Positions 50,934 through 60,289 of a stretch of DNA of 64,000 nucleotides are shown here, piece by piece (position 1 is the first letter of the stretch; each line of letters starts with the position of its first letter). Both the position numbers and the translations under genes were made by a program. Source of the stretch: JAUWKC01 sp035529895 (GTDB lineage: Bacteria; Planctomycetota; Phycisphaerae; Sedimentisphaerales; Anaerobacaceae); the NCBI GenBank assembly GCA_035529895.1, contig DATKVV010000083.1, positions 1 through 64,000 of the forward strand. Reading direction: 5' to 3'. The notes below the pieces were generated by a model. It had not been told where the DNA came from, did no database searches, and saw only the letters and a list, made by a program, of their open reading frames with translations.

Positions 50934-52211
50934 ATGATTGACATTAAACAAGTACGTGAGAACCCGGAAAGATTCAAGGACGCAGCCAAAGCCAAGCATT
51001 TTGACGTCGATATCGACCAATTGCTTCAAGTGGATGAAGCGTTGAAATCGGCAAAGCAGCAAATGCAGGATATCTCGACGGAGAAGAACCGCATCGGCAA
51101 ATCAATTCCAAAACTCTCGGAGGACGAAAAACAATCCGCTCTGGCCCGGCTTTCAGAATTGAAACAGCAAGAGGCCGGGTACGAGGTGGAAATCAAAAAG
51201 CTCCAGCCGAAATTCGAAGAATTGATGCTGCTCGTGGCGCAGCCGGCAGACGAGGATGTACCCTTCGGCGAGGACGACACACAAAACGTTGAAATAAGAA
51301 GAGAGGGAAAGATACGCCAATTTGACTTCGAACCCAAAGACCACGTACAGTTGGGTCTCGATTTGGGTATTATAGATGTGGAGCGAGGCGTCAAACTGGC
51401 CGGTACAAGAAATTATTTCCTCAAAGGCGACGGGGCACGCTTGCACTGGGCTGTTCTGCAATTTGCAGTCGACTCTATGGTCAGCAAGGGATATGTCCCC
51501 TTCTCAGTGCCGCTGCTTGCCAAGTATGACGTGATGATGGGGACCGGCTATTACCCCGGCTCCGAAGAGCAGACATACCAGATGGAGCGTGACGACCTCA
51601 GCCTGGTGGGCACCGCTGAGGTTCCTTTGACGGCTTACCACATGGGGGAGATACTGCGCGGCGAGCAGCTACCGCTGAAATACGTGGCGCTGTCAACCTG
51701 CTTCCGACGCGAGGCCGGCGCTGCGGGTAAAGATACGTACGGGCTTTACCGAATCCATCAGTTCGACAAGGTCGAGCAGGTGGTCATCTGCGAAAACAAC
51801 GCCGAAGAGAGCAGAAAATACCACGACGAGATTCTGGCCAACGCCGAAGGCGTAATGCAGGCGCTCGAACTGCCCTACCGTGTTGTGAATGTTTGTACCG
51901 GCGACCTCGGCAGAGGGCAGGCCAGAAAATTCGACATTGAGGCCTGGATGCCTTCGCGAGAAAATTACTGCGAGACGCACAGCGCAAGTAAATTCTACGA
52001 GTTTCAGGCCAGAAGAATGAACCTGCGATATAAAGACGCCGTGACGAAGAAGAACCTGTTCTGCCACACGCTGAACAATACCGTGATTGCGAGCCCGAGA
52101 ATACTGATACCGATTCTGGAACTGTACCAGAACGCCGATGGCTCGATAACGATACCGTTTGTGCTTCAGCCGTATATGAACAACAGAGAAACAATAACAA
52201 AACAGACCTGA
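50934..52211 (+). CDS. serS: Seryl-tRNA synthetase
   Basis: 425 residues. The N-terminal coiled-coil arm is at 30-105 (LKSAKQQMQDISTEKNRIGK). Class II motif 2 is TCFRREAGAAGKDTYGLYRIH near residue 250, and motif 3 NNTVIASPRILIPILELYQN near 380. The TAEVPLTA serine-binding loop lies near 225. It charges tRNA-Ser. It begins 4 bp after the ketosynthase, suggesting a shared transcript. Confidence 0.96.
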   Translation: MIDIKQVRENPERFKDAAKAKHFDVDIDQLLQVDEALKSAKQQMQDISTEKNRIGKSIPKLSEDEKQSALARLSELKQQEAGYEVEIKKLQPKFEELMLLVAQPADEDVPFGEDDTQNVEIRREGKIRQFDFEPKDHVQLGLDLGIIDVERGVKLAGTRNYFLKGDGARLHWAVLQFAVDSMVSKGYVPFSVPLLAKYDVMMGTGYYPGSEEQTYQMERDDLSLVGTAEVPLTAYHMGEILRGEQLPLKYVALSTCFRREAGAAGKDTYGLYRIHQFDKVEQVVICENNAEESRKYHDEILANAEGVMQALELPYRVVNVCTGDLGRGQARKFDIEAWMPSRENYCETHSASKFYEFQARRMNLRYKDAVTKKNLFCHTLNNTVIASPRILIPILELYQNADGSITIPFVLQPYMNNRETITKQT

Positions 52212-52227
52212 CCAGGGGGAACAAGCT

Positions 52228-52644
52228 ATGACCAAAGAGCAGATTTTCGAATTTATCAAAAAGAATCCCGTGTTTGCCCTTGCGACGGCCCAGGACAACA
52301 AGCCGCATGTGCGAATTATGATGTTGTACAGGGCTGACCAAAACGGCATAATCTTCAATACCGGCGAGAACAAGGACGTCCACCGCCAGCTCCAGGCCAA
52401 TCCTCAGGTGGAAATGTGCTTCTACAACGCCGAAGAAGGCAGGCAGGTCAGGATTTCGGGGACCGTTGAGGTGCTCGAAGACCTTGAACTCAAAAAGCGC
52501 GTGGTTGCGGACTATCCGTTCTTACAGGAATGGGTCGACCGGGAAGGCTACGAAGTTTTGATTATCTACTGTCTAAAGAACGGCAAGGCCATAAGCTGGA
52601 CGATGGAAACCGACTTCAAGCCGAAAGAGTACGTGCAACTTTGA
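52228..52644 (+). CDS. Pyridoxamine 5'-phosphate oxidase-family flavin-binding protein
   Basis: 138 residues with a split-barrel flavin fold: FALATAQDNKPHVRIMML near residue 16, IFNTGENKDVHRQLQANP near 42 and RQVRISGTVEVLED near 72. Such proteins bind FMN or F420/heme and act as oxidoreductases. GGGGGAACA precedes ATG 52228. The last residues (WTMETDFKPKEYVQL) match small clostridial-type members. Substrate is not predicted. Confidence 0.85.
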   Translation: MTKEQIFEFIKKNPVFALATAQDNKPHVRIMMLYRADQNGIIFNTGENKDVHRQLQANPQVEMCFYNAEEGRQVRISGTVEVLEDLELKKRVVADYPFLQEWVDREGYEVLIIYCLKNGKAISWTMETDFKPKEYVQL

Positions 52645-52947
52645 GCGGGACTTCACCGGCCGAAACCGCACAGCACATTGTATCATTCTTATCTGTGCGG
52701 ATTCGATTGCCCATCAAACAAGAAAGCCGTTATTGTCCTCTTTGACCTCATAATCTGCGGCGTCCGCGGCCCAACGAGACAGCTTGAAATATTACCATTT
52801 TCTAAACACATACTTTGTACAAAATCTTCTCTTCCGCTGCTATTGTAGCTTGGCCGCGGCTGGTTATAATTACCGCTTATGTTTTCTTGCTCTTCAGCTC
52901 GATGGCGGCAAGAGATTAAGAAAATGGTTTTTGGTTAGAGGATTTCT
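52645..52947. other. Intergenic region upstream of the DUF486 gene
   Basis: About 300 bp without a recognisable gene or RNA. It contains the promoter at 52843-52870. Confidence 0.5.
52843..52870 (+). promoter_or_regulatory. Promoter of the DUF486 gene
   Basis: TTGTAG at 52843-52848 and TATAAT at 52865-52870, with a 16-bp spacer, place a start about 70 nt before ATG 52948. Confidence 0.5.
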
Positions 52948-53298
52948 ATGGGCAAATGGGCAACAATACTGCTCTTGATCTGCTCGAACATGTTCATGAC
53001 CTACGCATGGTACGGCCATTTGAAGGATTTTAGGAATAACTCGCTTCTCGTAGTCATCATATTGAGCTGGAGCGTTGCTTTTCTGGAGTACTGTCTGCAG
53101 GTGCCGGCCAATCGAATAGGTTTTCATTACTTTTCGCTTTCGCAGTTGAAAGTTCTGCAGGAAATTGTAACAATAAGCGTGTTCGCGGTATTTTCGACGG
53201 TCTATATGAAAGAAACGCCGAAGCTCGACTTTCTGTGGGCGGCTTTCTGTCTGGCCGGAGCGGCGTATTTTATGTTCCGCGGCTTCGCTGTGCGCTAG
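52948..53298 (+). CDS. DUF486 small membrane protein
   Basis: 116 residues with four predicted membrane helices, beginning WATILLLICSNMFMTYAWYG. Typical DUF486 pieces are ILSWSVAFLEYCLQVPANRIG near residue 38 and FSLSQLKVLQEIVTISVFAVFS near 62. The family resembles small drug/metabolite transporters but has no assigned substrate. It lies about 65 bp upstream of comEC on the same strand. Confidence 0.85.
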   Translation: MGKWATILLLICSNMFMTYAWYGHLKDFRNNSLLVVIILSWSVAFLEYCLQVPANRIGFHYFSLSQLKVLQEIVTISVFAVFSTVYMKETPKLDFLWAAFCLAGAAYFMFRGFAVR

Positions 53299-53362
53299 GC
53301 GGAAGAAAAGAGCCGCTTGAGCAATCAGCTTTGGTGTTTTGTACGTTGTCATTTCCCAGGAC

Positions 53363-55918
53363 ATGGATGACATAAAGCGGAAATTAGCGCTGATTGATTC
53401 ACAACTGGCCGGGCGGGCGGATTTTCACAAGAAAATCATAAGCACCACCCCCCTGCTTTTTGCTGCCGTCGGCCTGATAACGGGCATCCTGATACAAAGC
53501 ATTCTGGATTACTCGATTTGGCTATGGCTGATACCGCTGGCAGGCAGTGCAGCCGCCGCTATTGTTTTGTTTGCGGTCCGAAAAGAATCACCTCCGCAGG
53601 TATTTGCATACGCAGCCTGTGCCTGCTTTGTGTGCCTCGGTGCGATTCGGCTGGCTACTTTTACTCACGCCAAACCGAACGACGTCCGCAACTTCGTCAC
53701 AGATGAGCGTAAATTGGCAACAATGCGCGGCCTGGTTGTCACTAAGCCGTACGTCAGCCAAAACCGGCAGTGGGAATTTGCGCGTTTTACCTACACAGAC
53801 CCGACGAGCAGCTTCTATCTCAAAATAAATCAAGTGCAAACTGTCACCGGCTGGGCGGCAGTAACAGGCACTGTACGAGTGCAGGTTGACGAGCCGGTGC
53901 TCGACCTGAAAGAAGGCGACTGCATTCAGGCATATTGCTGGCTGGACAGATTCGGAGGCTCGACCAATCCGGGCCAGTTCAATACGGCCAAGCACCTGGC
54001 CCGCCGAAATATTTTTGTCGCGGCTTCCGTTAAATCGCGAGACAGCGTTGAACTGCTTGAATCCGGCAGCGATTCCATCTTTACAAGAGCAAGAATATGG
54101 CTGAGGGAAGCGGCCGCACAATCGCTGGTGGGCGGCCTGTCCCTGGAAGACTCCAGCCGAGCGCTGCTTGAGGCCCTGCTGCTTGGCTACAGAGCAGACA
54201 TTGGCAGTGACACTTATGAAGCATTTCGAAAAACGGGCCTGCTGCACTTTATCAGCCTTTCTGGAATGCACCTCGGTATTTTGGCAGGGATTATCTGGTG
54301 GGCATGCAAAACAGCCAGCCTGATGAAGCCGGCGCGTGCGGCTGTGTGCATAATCACGGTAGGTCTTTTTTTGCTGATTGTACCACCCAGGGCGCCAACG
54401 GTAAGGGCCGCAATCATATCCTGGGTCTTTTGCGCGTCCTTCTTCTTCAGGCGACGCTCCAATCCCCTCAACACACTTTCGTTGGCGGCAATAATTCTTC
54501 TGCTCATAAGGCCGACGCACTTATTCGAGGCAGGCTGGCAGCTTTCGTTCGCCTGCGTGCTCGGAATCCTGCTTTTTTCAGACCGAATCTATTCGTTCAT
54601 ATACGAAAAAATAGCAAATTTACGCCTGTACAAGGAACGCCCAAAAACAAAATCGTTTCCAGGTGTGCTCGCACGGTCGGGGTCATATGTATTGCAACTG
54701 TTTTCTGTGGGACTCGCAGCCTGGCTCGGCGGCGCCGGCATATTGCTTTATCATTTTTATACAATTACCCCGCTGTCGTTCGTATGGACGGTCGCCGCAT
54801 TTCCGCTTGTGGCCGGGATTCTGACGACAGGATTTACTAAAATAATTCTCGCTTTCTTATTGCCCACTGCAGCGGCGCTATTCGGGGCAATAGTGACAGG
54901 ATTGGCCGACCTGCTAATTCGCGTAGTAAAGGTTATTGCACATTTCGACTTTTCACCCGTACTCATAGGCCACGTACCGCTTGTACCCATAATCCTGTAT
55001 TACTGTTTCATTATGTTTGTCGCCTTCGCTCATTTTCGACGTCCTCTGATGAAAAAGGCAATCTGTATAGGCATGGTTTTACCAGTGTTTGTTATGTTGA
55101 GTGCGACGAAATGGCAAAGGACACATCGGAACAATCTGGTAATGACCTGTCTGGATGTCGGGCACGGCCAGGCAATACTGGTCCAACTGCCGGGCAAAGC
55201 CAATATCCTGTTTGATGCAGGCTCGGCGAATAAAGCCGACGTTGGGCGACGAATAGCCTCGCCCTTTTTAGACTATTGCGGAATAGACGGAATTGATGCA
55301 ATTGTTATCAGCCACAACGACATCGACCATATCAATGGAATACCTGAGATTGTCCGGCACTGCAAGGCAAGCACCGTTTATGCCAATGACGCGTTTTTCA
55401 GCAGCACCGACCAGCGGACAACTGCAAAGCTTCTCAGGAAAACACTGCTCGCAAGAGGTTGTAAGCTGCGGCGATTGGCTGAAGATTTGGACACAGGTAG
55501 CCGCGCAACTATCAGAATGCTTTGGCCGGGTCAACGGGTGGCCCAGGACAAGGCAATAACAGACAATGACAAATCGCTGGTTTGCCTGGTCGAATTTGCC
55601 GACAGACAGATACTCTTGTGTTCGGACATAGAAAGATTTGCACAACAGGAGCTTGTTCGGCTTTACCCCGACCTGAAAGCCAAAGTTGTCCTTGCCCCTC
55701 ATCACGGCTCGGCCAAAACATTGGAGCCCGCCTTTGTGAAAAACCTTGAGCCGGACGTTTTGATCTACAGTTGCAGCCGAACCGACTATGAAAGACGCCA
55801 AAACCTTAACCTGGAAAACCGGGGAAATTCCTTCTATACCGCCAAAGACGGAACTATTACTGTGCGCATTGACACAGATGGAAGAATAAGAATTGACTCT
55901 TTTCTAACAAGTCAGTAG
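53363..55918 (+). CDS. comEC: ComEC/Rec2-family DNA uptake channel
   Basis: About 851 residues from ATG 53363 (TTG 53339 possible). The N-terminal part has two helices and a soluble ComEC N-domain. The central competence domain (about 250-590) has HFISLSGMHLGILAGIIWW and many helices. The C-terminal metallo-beta-lactamase-like domain starts at TCLDVGHGQAILVQL and has ISHNDIDHINGIPEI with metal ligands and APHHGSAKT near 780. It translocates single-stranded DNA in transformation. A prepilin peptidase 800 bp further on the other strand would serve the pilus or competence pilins. Confidence 0.92.
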   Translation: MDDIKRKLALIDSQLAGRADFHKKIISTTPLLFAAVGLITGILIQSILDYSIWLWLIPLAGSAAAAIVLFAVRKESPPQVFAYAACACFVCLGAIRLATFTHAKPNDVRNFVTDERKLATMRGLVVTKPYVSQNRQWEFARFTYTDPTSSFYLKINQVQTVTGWAAVTGTVRVQVDEPVLDLKEGDCIQAYCWLDRFGGSTNPGQFNTAKHLARRNIFVAASVKSRDSVELLESGSDSIFTRARIWLREAAAQSLVGGLSLEDSSRALLEALLLGYRADIGSDTYEAFRKTGLLHFISLSGMHLGILAGIIWWACKTASLMKPARAAVCIITVGLFLLIVPPRAPTVRAAIISWVFCASFFFRRRSNPLNTLSLAAIILLLIRPTHLFEAGWQLSFACVLGILLFSDRIYSFIYEKIANLRLYKERPKTKSFPGVLARSGSYVLQLFSVGLAAWLGGAGILLYHFYTITPLSFVWTVAAFPLVAGILTTGFTKIILAFLLPTAAALFGAIVTGLADLLIRVVKVIAHFDFSPVLIGHVPLVPIILYYCFIMFVAFAHFRRPLMKKAICIGMVLPVFVMLSATKWQRTHRNNLVMTCLDVGHGQAILVQLPGKANILFDAGSANKADVGRRIASPFLDYCGIDGIDAIVISHNDIDHINGIPEIVRHCKASTVYANDAFFSSTDQRTTAKLLRKTLLARGCKLRRLAEDLDTGSRATIRMLWPGQRVAQDKAITDNDKSLVCLVEFADRQILLCSDIERFAQQELVRLYPDLKAKVVLAPHHGSAKTLEPAFVKNLEPDVLIYSCSRTDYERRQNLNLENRGNSFYTAKDGTITVRIDTDGRIRIDSFLTSQ

Positions 55919-55969
55919 CATCCGCGGGCAGCCACATTGCGATTTGTCAATCGATACGTGGACTATAAC

Positions 55970-56641
55970 CTACGCCCTGCTCTTGATATACACAACAATT
56001 TCAACTCTTCGATTCTTTGCCTTGCCCTTGGCTGAAGTATTATCAGCGACGGGCCTTGCAGCTCCGCAGCCGACCGCGCGAATTTTCTCTTCGGGGATGC
56101 CGCGTTTTACCAGATATCTGACTACGGCAAGAGCACGCTCGGCGGAGAGTTCCCAATTGTCTTGCCAGTATTTTTTCGACTTTTTCACCGGATCGGAATC
56201 GGTATGGCCCACAACGTCTATTTGCTTGCCCGCGTATTTCCTCCTCAACACAGACTCGATATGGTCAAGCTCGGCACTGGTCTTCTTCAGCTCAGCTTTT
56301 CCGGGGCTGAAAAGTATTGTGTTCTCAAGTGTCACCGTAATCGTTCCCGCCGAAGGGTCGAAAGCAACGTCATAGCCTTTGCCGAAGCCCGTGGCTTCGG
56401 CCGGGCTCTTTTTCTGCAGGGCAATTTGTTTCTGGAGGTCCTCAATGGTCTGCTGGCTTTGTGTAAGCTGCTCGGCGAGCTGCCCCTTGTCTGCCTGCTC
56501 ACGCTCGTATAAGCCCTTCAGATTCTGATGCTCCACATTCAGGGCATTGTGTTTTTTCTGCCAATCCGTGCAGCCGGAGGAAAAAGCAACAGATACAAGA
56601 CCAATCAACAAAGCAATCGTTTTTTTGTTTGCAGTGGGCAT
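55970..56641 (-). CDS. OmpA-family lipoprotein
   Basis: 223 residues. A signal peptide with lipobox FSSGC is at residues 1-24. A coiled coil (about 30-80, EREQADKGQLAEQLTQSQQT) leads to an OmpA C-terminal domain (about 110-215) with VVGHTDSDPV, NWELSAERALAVVRYL and GCGAARPVADNTSAKGKAKN, the peptidoglycan-binding residues. It probably links the outer membrane or cell surface to peptidoglycan, which implies a Gram-negative-type envelope. Confidence 0.9.
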   Translation of the reverse strand: MPTANKKTIALLIGLVSVAFSSGCTDWQKKHNALNVEHQNLKGLYEREQADKGQLAEQLTQSQQTIEDLQKQIALQKKSPAEATGFGKGYDVAFDPSAGTITVTLENTILFSPGKAELKKTSAELDHIESVLRRKYAGKQIDVVGHTDSDPVKKSKKYWQDNWELSAERALAVVRYLVKRGIPEEKIRAVGCGAARPVADNTSAKGKAKNRRVEIVVYIKSRA

Positions 56642-56682
56642 TTGTTATCTCCTTATAACATCGGTAATCGTGTTTCTGTTCG

Positions 56683-57855
56683 TTAACGGTAAAACATAAA
56701 GCTCAGATAATCGAAAATCCAGTCGCGTAGAATCATAACAGCAAAGATACCCAATGACAAGAAAGGACCGTAAGGAATTTGTCGTGTTTTTTTAAAAAAC
56801 ATTTGAAATCCGGCCCAGGCCAGGCCGAAAAATGGCGCGATAAAGAACGCAACCACTACCAGAATCGGTCCTATAACGGCCCCGGCAGCACCCATCAAAT
56901 GCACATCGCCAAGCCCCATCGCTTCTTTACCAAAGCCCAGGGTCCCAAAGATGCGTGTAAACCACACCACACCGCAACCCACAAAATAGCCCCAAAGGCC
57001 GCCCATAAGCCCGGCAATCGCAGGCCTTTGCAAAAGATTCAGCCACCACTTGTTTATTTGAGAGTATCTGCTGCTAATCCCGTAAGCAGCCAGCGCACAG
57101 GCGATAATCGGCAGCAGAAATATGATTTCCCTGCAGATCTCGAGGCGGTGGTTAAATGCCGGCTCGGCCGATTCTTCCGGCTTGTTCGGCGAATCCTCAG
57201 AGTCGTCGCATTCGTAACTTCTCTTAAACACGCCGGTTGCCAGTAACACCCATGATATTGCCAGCCCTGTCAGAGCGCCCGCAGACAGAGACCCGATGGT
57301 AACTTCTTTCAGGAAAATGTCCGAGGTGCTGGGCAAAAGCAGATTTTGACTGATTTTTTCCGCACCAACCACGTAAGGGGCTATGCCGGAACCAATCAGC
57401 CCCACCGCGGTCACAAACCAGCAAATAGACACTGGAATAACCCACAACTCCAGGTCAATGGCTGATGCGGCAATCAAAGCAGCCAATAAAACAATGTGAA
57501 CAAGATAAACATACCAGCCTCCTTCCAGAAATGAACTTAGGCCAGGATACAAACCCGTGCGGAAATACAAGATGAAAAGCCCGGTGAAAAGCAGTGCGGT
57601 CAGCAGCTCTATAATAAAGTAGCGCGGAGAAATCGGCGATTTGCAGTATCGGCACTTGGCGCCCAAAATCATCCACGAAATCAGCGGTATGTTATCGTAA
57701 AAACGGATTGGCCTGCCGCAGGCGGGACAGGCTGAAGGCGGCCTTATTAACGACTTGTCCCGAGGCAGGCGAAAGACCACAACATTCAGAAAGCTTCCTA
57801 CACAACTGCCGAACGCAAAGATAATGACAAACCAAATCCAATCCGGTACTGCCAC
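56683..57855 (-). CDS. Prepilin peptidase (A24 family, TadV/PilD-like)
   Basis: 390 residues from GTG 57855 with AAGGAGG upstream; the frame is open further, but this start fits best. The N-terminal N-methyltransferase-type domain has two CxxC pairs (CPACG and CRYCK) that bind zinc. The second catalytic aspartate is in GLGDVHLMGAAGAVIG near residue 320. About eight helices. A charged insert (YECDDSEDSPNKPEESAEP) lies near residue 225. It processes type IV-like prepilins in the inner membrane. No pilin genes are adjacent. Confidence 0.88.
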   Translation of the reverse strand: MAVPDWIWFVIIFAFGSCVGSFLNVVVFRLPRDKSLIRPPSACPACGRPIRFYDNIPLISWMILGAKCRYCKSPISPRYFIIELLTALLFTGLFILYFRTGLYPGLSSFLEGGWYVYLVHIVLLAALIAASAIDLELWVIPVSICWFVTAVGLIGSGIAPYVVGAEKISQNLLLPSTSDIFLKEVTIGSLSAGALTGLAISWVLLATGVFKRSYECDDSEDSPNKPEESAEPAFNHRLEICREIIFLLPIIACALAAYGISSRYSQINKWWLNLLQRPAIAGLMGGLWGYFVGCGVVWFTRIFGTLGFGKEAMGLGDVHLMGAAGAVIGPILVVVAFFIAPFFGLAWAGFQMFFKKTRQIPYGPFLSLGIFAVMILRDWIFDYLSFMFYR

Positions 57856-57976
57856 AATGCCTCCTTTGCAAAAGCAGTACACAATTGGGTTTGGGGTCCC
57901 ACCCTGCGATGTTCTGCAGGATGAGCGCCCTCCCAAATGCTATATTGCTTTCAGTTATCCGTTACAAACGCACGAG

Positions 57977-59230
57977 TCACTTCCTTCGAGGTGCCGTCTT
58001 CCTGCCGTGCACTTTACTATTAACTGCTGCGGCAACTCTCATGGGCAAGCCGAACAGGCGAATAAAACCTTTTGCGTCGGTGGGGTCGTATTCAGCGCCC
58101 ATTTTGAAGCTGGCCAGGTCTTTTTGGTACAGACTTTTTGGGCTCTTTACACCGGCCGGCGTGCAGTGTCCCTTGAAGAGTTTCATTCGCACCGAGCCGG
58201 TGACATTCCGCTGTGTGACGTTGACAAAAGCATCAAGAGCTTCACGCAAGAGCGAAAACCACTGGCCGTAATAGACCAGTTCGGCGTACTTAAGAGCGAC
58301 CTGCTGTTTGTAATGCGAGGTTTCTCTATCCAGCGTCAGGCTCTCGAGGGTCTTGTGAGCTTCGACCAGAATAGTCCCGCCGGGCGTTTCATAAACGCCT
58401 CTCGACTTCATACCCACCAGCCGATTTTCAACTAAATCCACCTGCCCTATTGCGTGTCTGCCGCCAAGCTCATTAAGCGCCTCGATTAGTCTTACCCCGG
58501 CAGTTGTCTGGCCGTTAAGTCCTACAGGGATGCCTTCTTCGAAGCCTATCTCAACATACTCCGGCGTATCGGGCGTTTTCGAAACGGGCTGCGAAATAAC
58601 AAACAGACTATCCTTTGGCTCATTGGCGGGGTCTTCGAGGTCGCCTCCTTCGTGGCTGATGTGCCAAATGTTGCGGTCGTGCGAGTAAATATCCTTCTTG
58701 CTCTGCTCGATTGGAATCCCGTGCTTTTTTGCGTAATCCACGGCCGCCTCACGGGAAGTCAGCTCGAATCTGGGGTCTTTCCATGGAGCGACAATCTTCA
58801 GCGATGGGTCCAGCGCCATATAGGTCAATTCAAACCGCACCTGGTCGTTGCCTTTGCCCGTTGCGCCGTGAGCCACGGCCGTTGCGCCTTCGGCGTGGGC
58901 GACCTCGACCTGATGCCTGGCGATCAAGGGCCGAGCGATACTCGTGCCCAGCAGATACTTATTCTCATAGACCGCGCCGGCTTTGAGCACAGGCCAGAGA
59001 TAATCTTCGACAAACTCCTCTCGCAGGTCTTTGACGATGCACTTGACGGCGCCGCTTGCCAGCGCCTTGCGTTTGATGCCGGCAAGCTCATCGCCCTGGC
59101 CCAGTTCGGCCGCGAAAGCTATTACCTCATAGCCATAGGTTTCCTTAAGCCACGGCAGAATTACGCTCGTATCCAGCCCGCCGCTGTAGGCCAACACCAC
59201 TTTTTCAGCTTTCCTGTTACCCTTAGCCAT
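57977..59230 (-). CDS. argG: Argininosuccinate synthase
   Basis: 417 residues from ATG 59230. The ATP-binding P-loop VLAYSGGLDTSVIL lies at residue 12, then ATAVAHGATGKGNDQVRFE near residue 114 and MKSRGVYETPGGTILVEAH near 290. The reaction joins citrulline and aspartate in arginine synthesis. The frame is open to 59308, but ATG 59230 gives the normal N-terminus. It lies just after a HEPN-MNT pair on the same strand. Confidence 0.95.
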   Translation of the reverse strand: MAKGNRKAEKVVLAYSGGLDTSVILPWLKETYGYEVIAFAAELGQGDELAGIKRKALASGAVKCIVKDLREEFVEDYLWPVLKAGAVYENKYLLGTSIARPLIARHQVEVAHAEGATAVAHGATGKGNDQVRFELTYMALDPSLKIVAPWKDPRFELTSREAAVDYAKKHGIPIEQSKKDIYSHDRNIWHISHEGGDLEDPANEPKDSLFVISQPVSKTPDTPEYVEIGFEEGIPVGLNGQTTAGVRLIEALNELGGRHAIGQVDLVENRLVGMKSRGVYETPGGTILVEAHKTLESLTLDRETSHYKQQVALKYAELVYYGQWFSLLREALDAFVNVTQRNVTGSVRMKLFKGHCTPAGVKSPKSLYQKDLASFKMGAEYDPTDAKGFIRLFGLPMRVAAAVNSKVHGRKTAPRRK

Positions 59231-59250
59231 TGAACTTATCCCTAACGAGC

Positions 59251-59637
59251 TTATGTTTCCAACCCCAACGCACTCCGTGCGGCTTTGCGAAACCGACGAC
59301 ACCGACACTGGGCATCGAGTGCCGATTGAGCATCGGCGGATTCACCGGGATAGCGGAAAGCCACAGCAAAATCCGAAAGGTAGGCAAGGTCTTCGCGGAA
59401 ACTCTCCCATCCACACTCGGCCTGAAGAACCTTCTCCAGCAGAACAACAAGATCGTGGATTTTGCTAAAACCAATCTCTGCTTCACAAAGCCGGGCCTTC
59501 AAGTACTTCTCGGCACATTGTTGCGCATGGAAGCAGATGCCGTCATAATTGGGGTCCTTTTCTACCGCGCATTCGCGCTCCATCATAGCAAAGTCCCCTT
59601 CCGCTTTGGCGACCCACTCAGCGGCTGTGGGCTTCAT
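59251..59637 (-). CDS. HEPN-domain protein (toxin-like partner of MNT)
   Basis: 128 residues, all helical. HEPN pattern: DFAMMERECA near residue 15, YDGICFHAQQCAEKYLKARL near 31 and SKIHDLVVLLEKVL near 58. ATG 59637 overlaps the end of the MNT gene by 20 bp. HEPN-MNT pairs act as toxin-antitoxin systems in which HEPN is an RNase and the nucleotidyltransferase silences it. This is the PF05168-type HEPN, different from the HepT at 63362. Confidence 0.78.
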   Translation of the reverse strand: MKPTAAEWVAKAEGDFAMMERECAVEKDPNYDGICFHAQQCAEKYLKARLCEAEIGFSKIHDLVVLLEKVLQAECGWESFREDLAYLSDFAVAFRYPGESADAQSALDAQCRCRRFRKAARSALGLET

Positions 59638-59938
59638 AGAGCACCTTTCCTTCTTCAAGAATCTCCCGCATAAAGCCGTCACCCATCTCTAAACGCTGCC
59701 GCACCTTTTCTGGCGTCCGGACGATCAGGTCTATGGGAAACCAAGGCCGAAGCTTCATGCGAATTTCCACCGATTTGTCGACGCTCCTGCCCTCAAAACG
59801 TGCGATAACCAGCAGGTCCACATCCGAATCTTCTGTGACCGTGCCCCGAGCATAGGAACCGAAGAGCACAACCCGCTCAGCACAGAACTCACGCCCAATC
59901 CGCCGGCCAAACTCTTCTATTCTGTCCATCGTCACCAT
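59618..59938 (-). CDS. MNT-type minimal nucleotidyltransferase (antitoxin-like)
   Basis: 106 residues from ATG 59938. The active-site motif VLFGSYARGTVTEDSDVDLL contains GS and the DxD pair that bind the nucleotide metal; a further acidic residue is in IDLIVRT. It overlaps the HEPN gene. In known pairs the MNT protein AMPylates HEPN. A TTG start at 59947 is possible. Confidence 0.8.
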   Translation of the reverse strand: MVTMDRIEEFGRRIGREFCAERVVLFGSYARGTVTEDSDVDLLVIARFEGRSVDKSVEIRMKLRPWFPIDLIVRTPEKVRQRLEMGDGFMREILEEGKVLYEAHSR

Positions 59939-59969
59939 TACGTGCAAGTTCCCATATAGTTAACCTTTT

Positions 59970-60086
59970 TCATGCAGCAATAATGATACATTCCCGCCTG
60001 GCCACTTCGAGGACAGGCCGGCCGCGGCCGGTTTCCCACTCCTTTTCGCCGCAGGCAATAGGCTCGATACTACTTTCTTTTTTCAC
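59970..60086 (-). CDS. Possible small protein of 38 residues
   Basis: GTG 60086 follows GAGGTGG at good spacing and opens 38 codons ending with a TGA at 59970. The product has KESSIEPIACGEKEWETGRG in its first half and then RPVLEVARRECIIIAA. I do not recognise it. It lies upstream of the MNT gene and could be a small gene in the same transcript or the stub of a lost gene. The remaining bases to 60289 hold nothing I recognise. Confidence 0.3.
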   Translation of the reverse strand: MKKESSIEPIACGEKEWETGRGRPVLEVARRECIIIAA

Positions 60087-60289
60087 AAAACCACCTCAGA
60101 AACTATTGGCAACTTACGGCAATTATATCGGCTGTCCACTCCGAAAACAATGAAAAGCGCAAGAAAAGGAAGGAACTTAACTCCAAAGGGCCTGCAGAAG
60201 CAGAGCAAAATATAATTTTCAGCCGTTATGCCTGATAAGACTTGGTCCCCACAGGTTCGTTACTCTAATGAGAGACGGGATTGTGTATA

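Noticed and set aside
53588..54520. 310-residue minus-strand frame inside comEC
   Set aside because: Opposite to the ComEC competence domain; product shows no motif.
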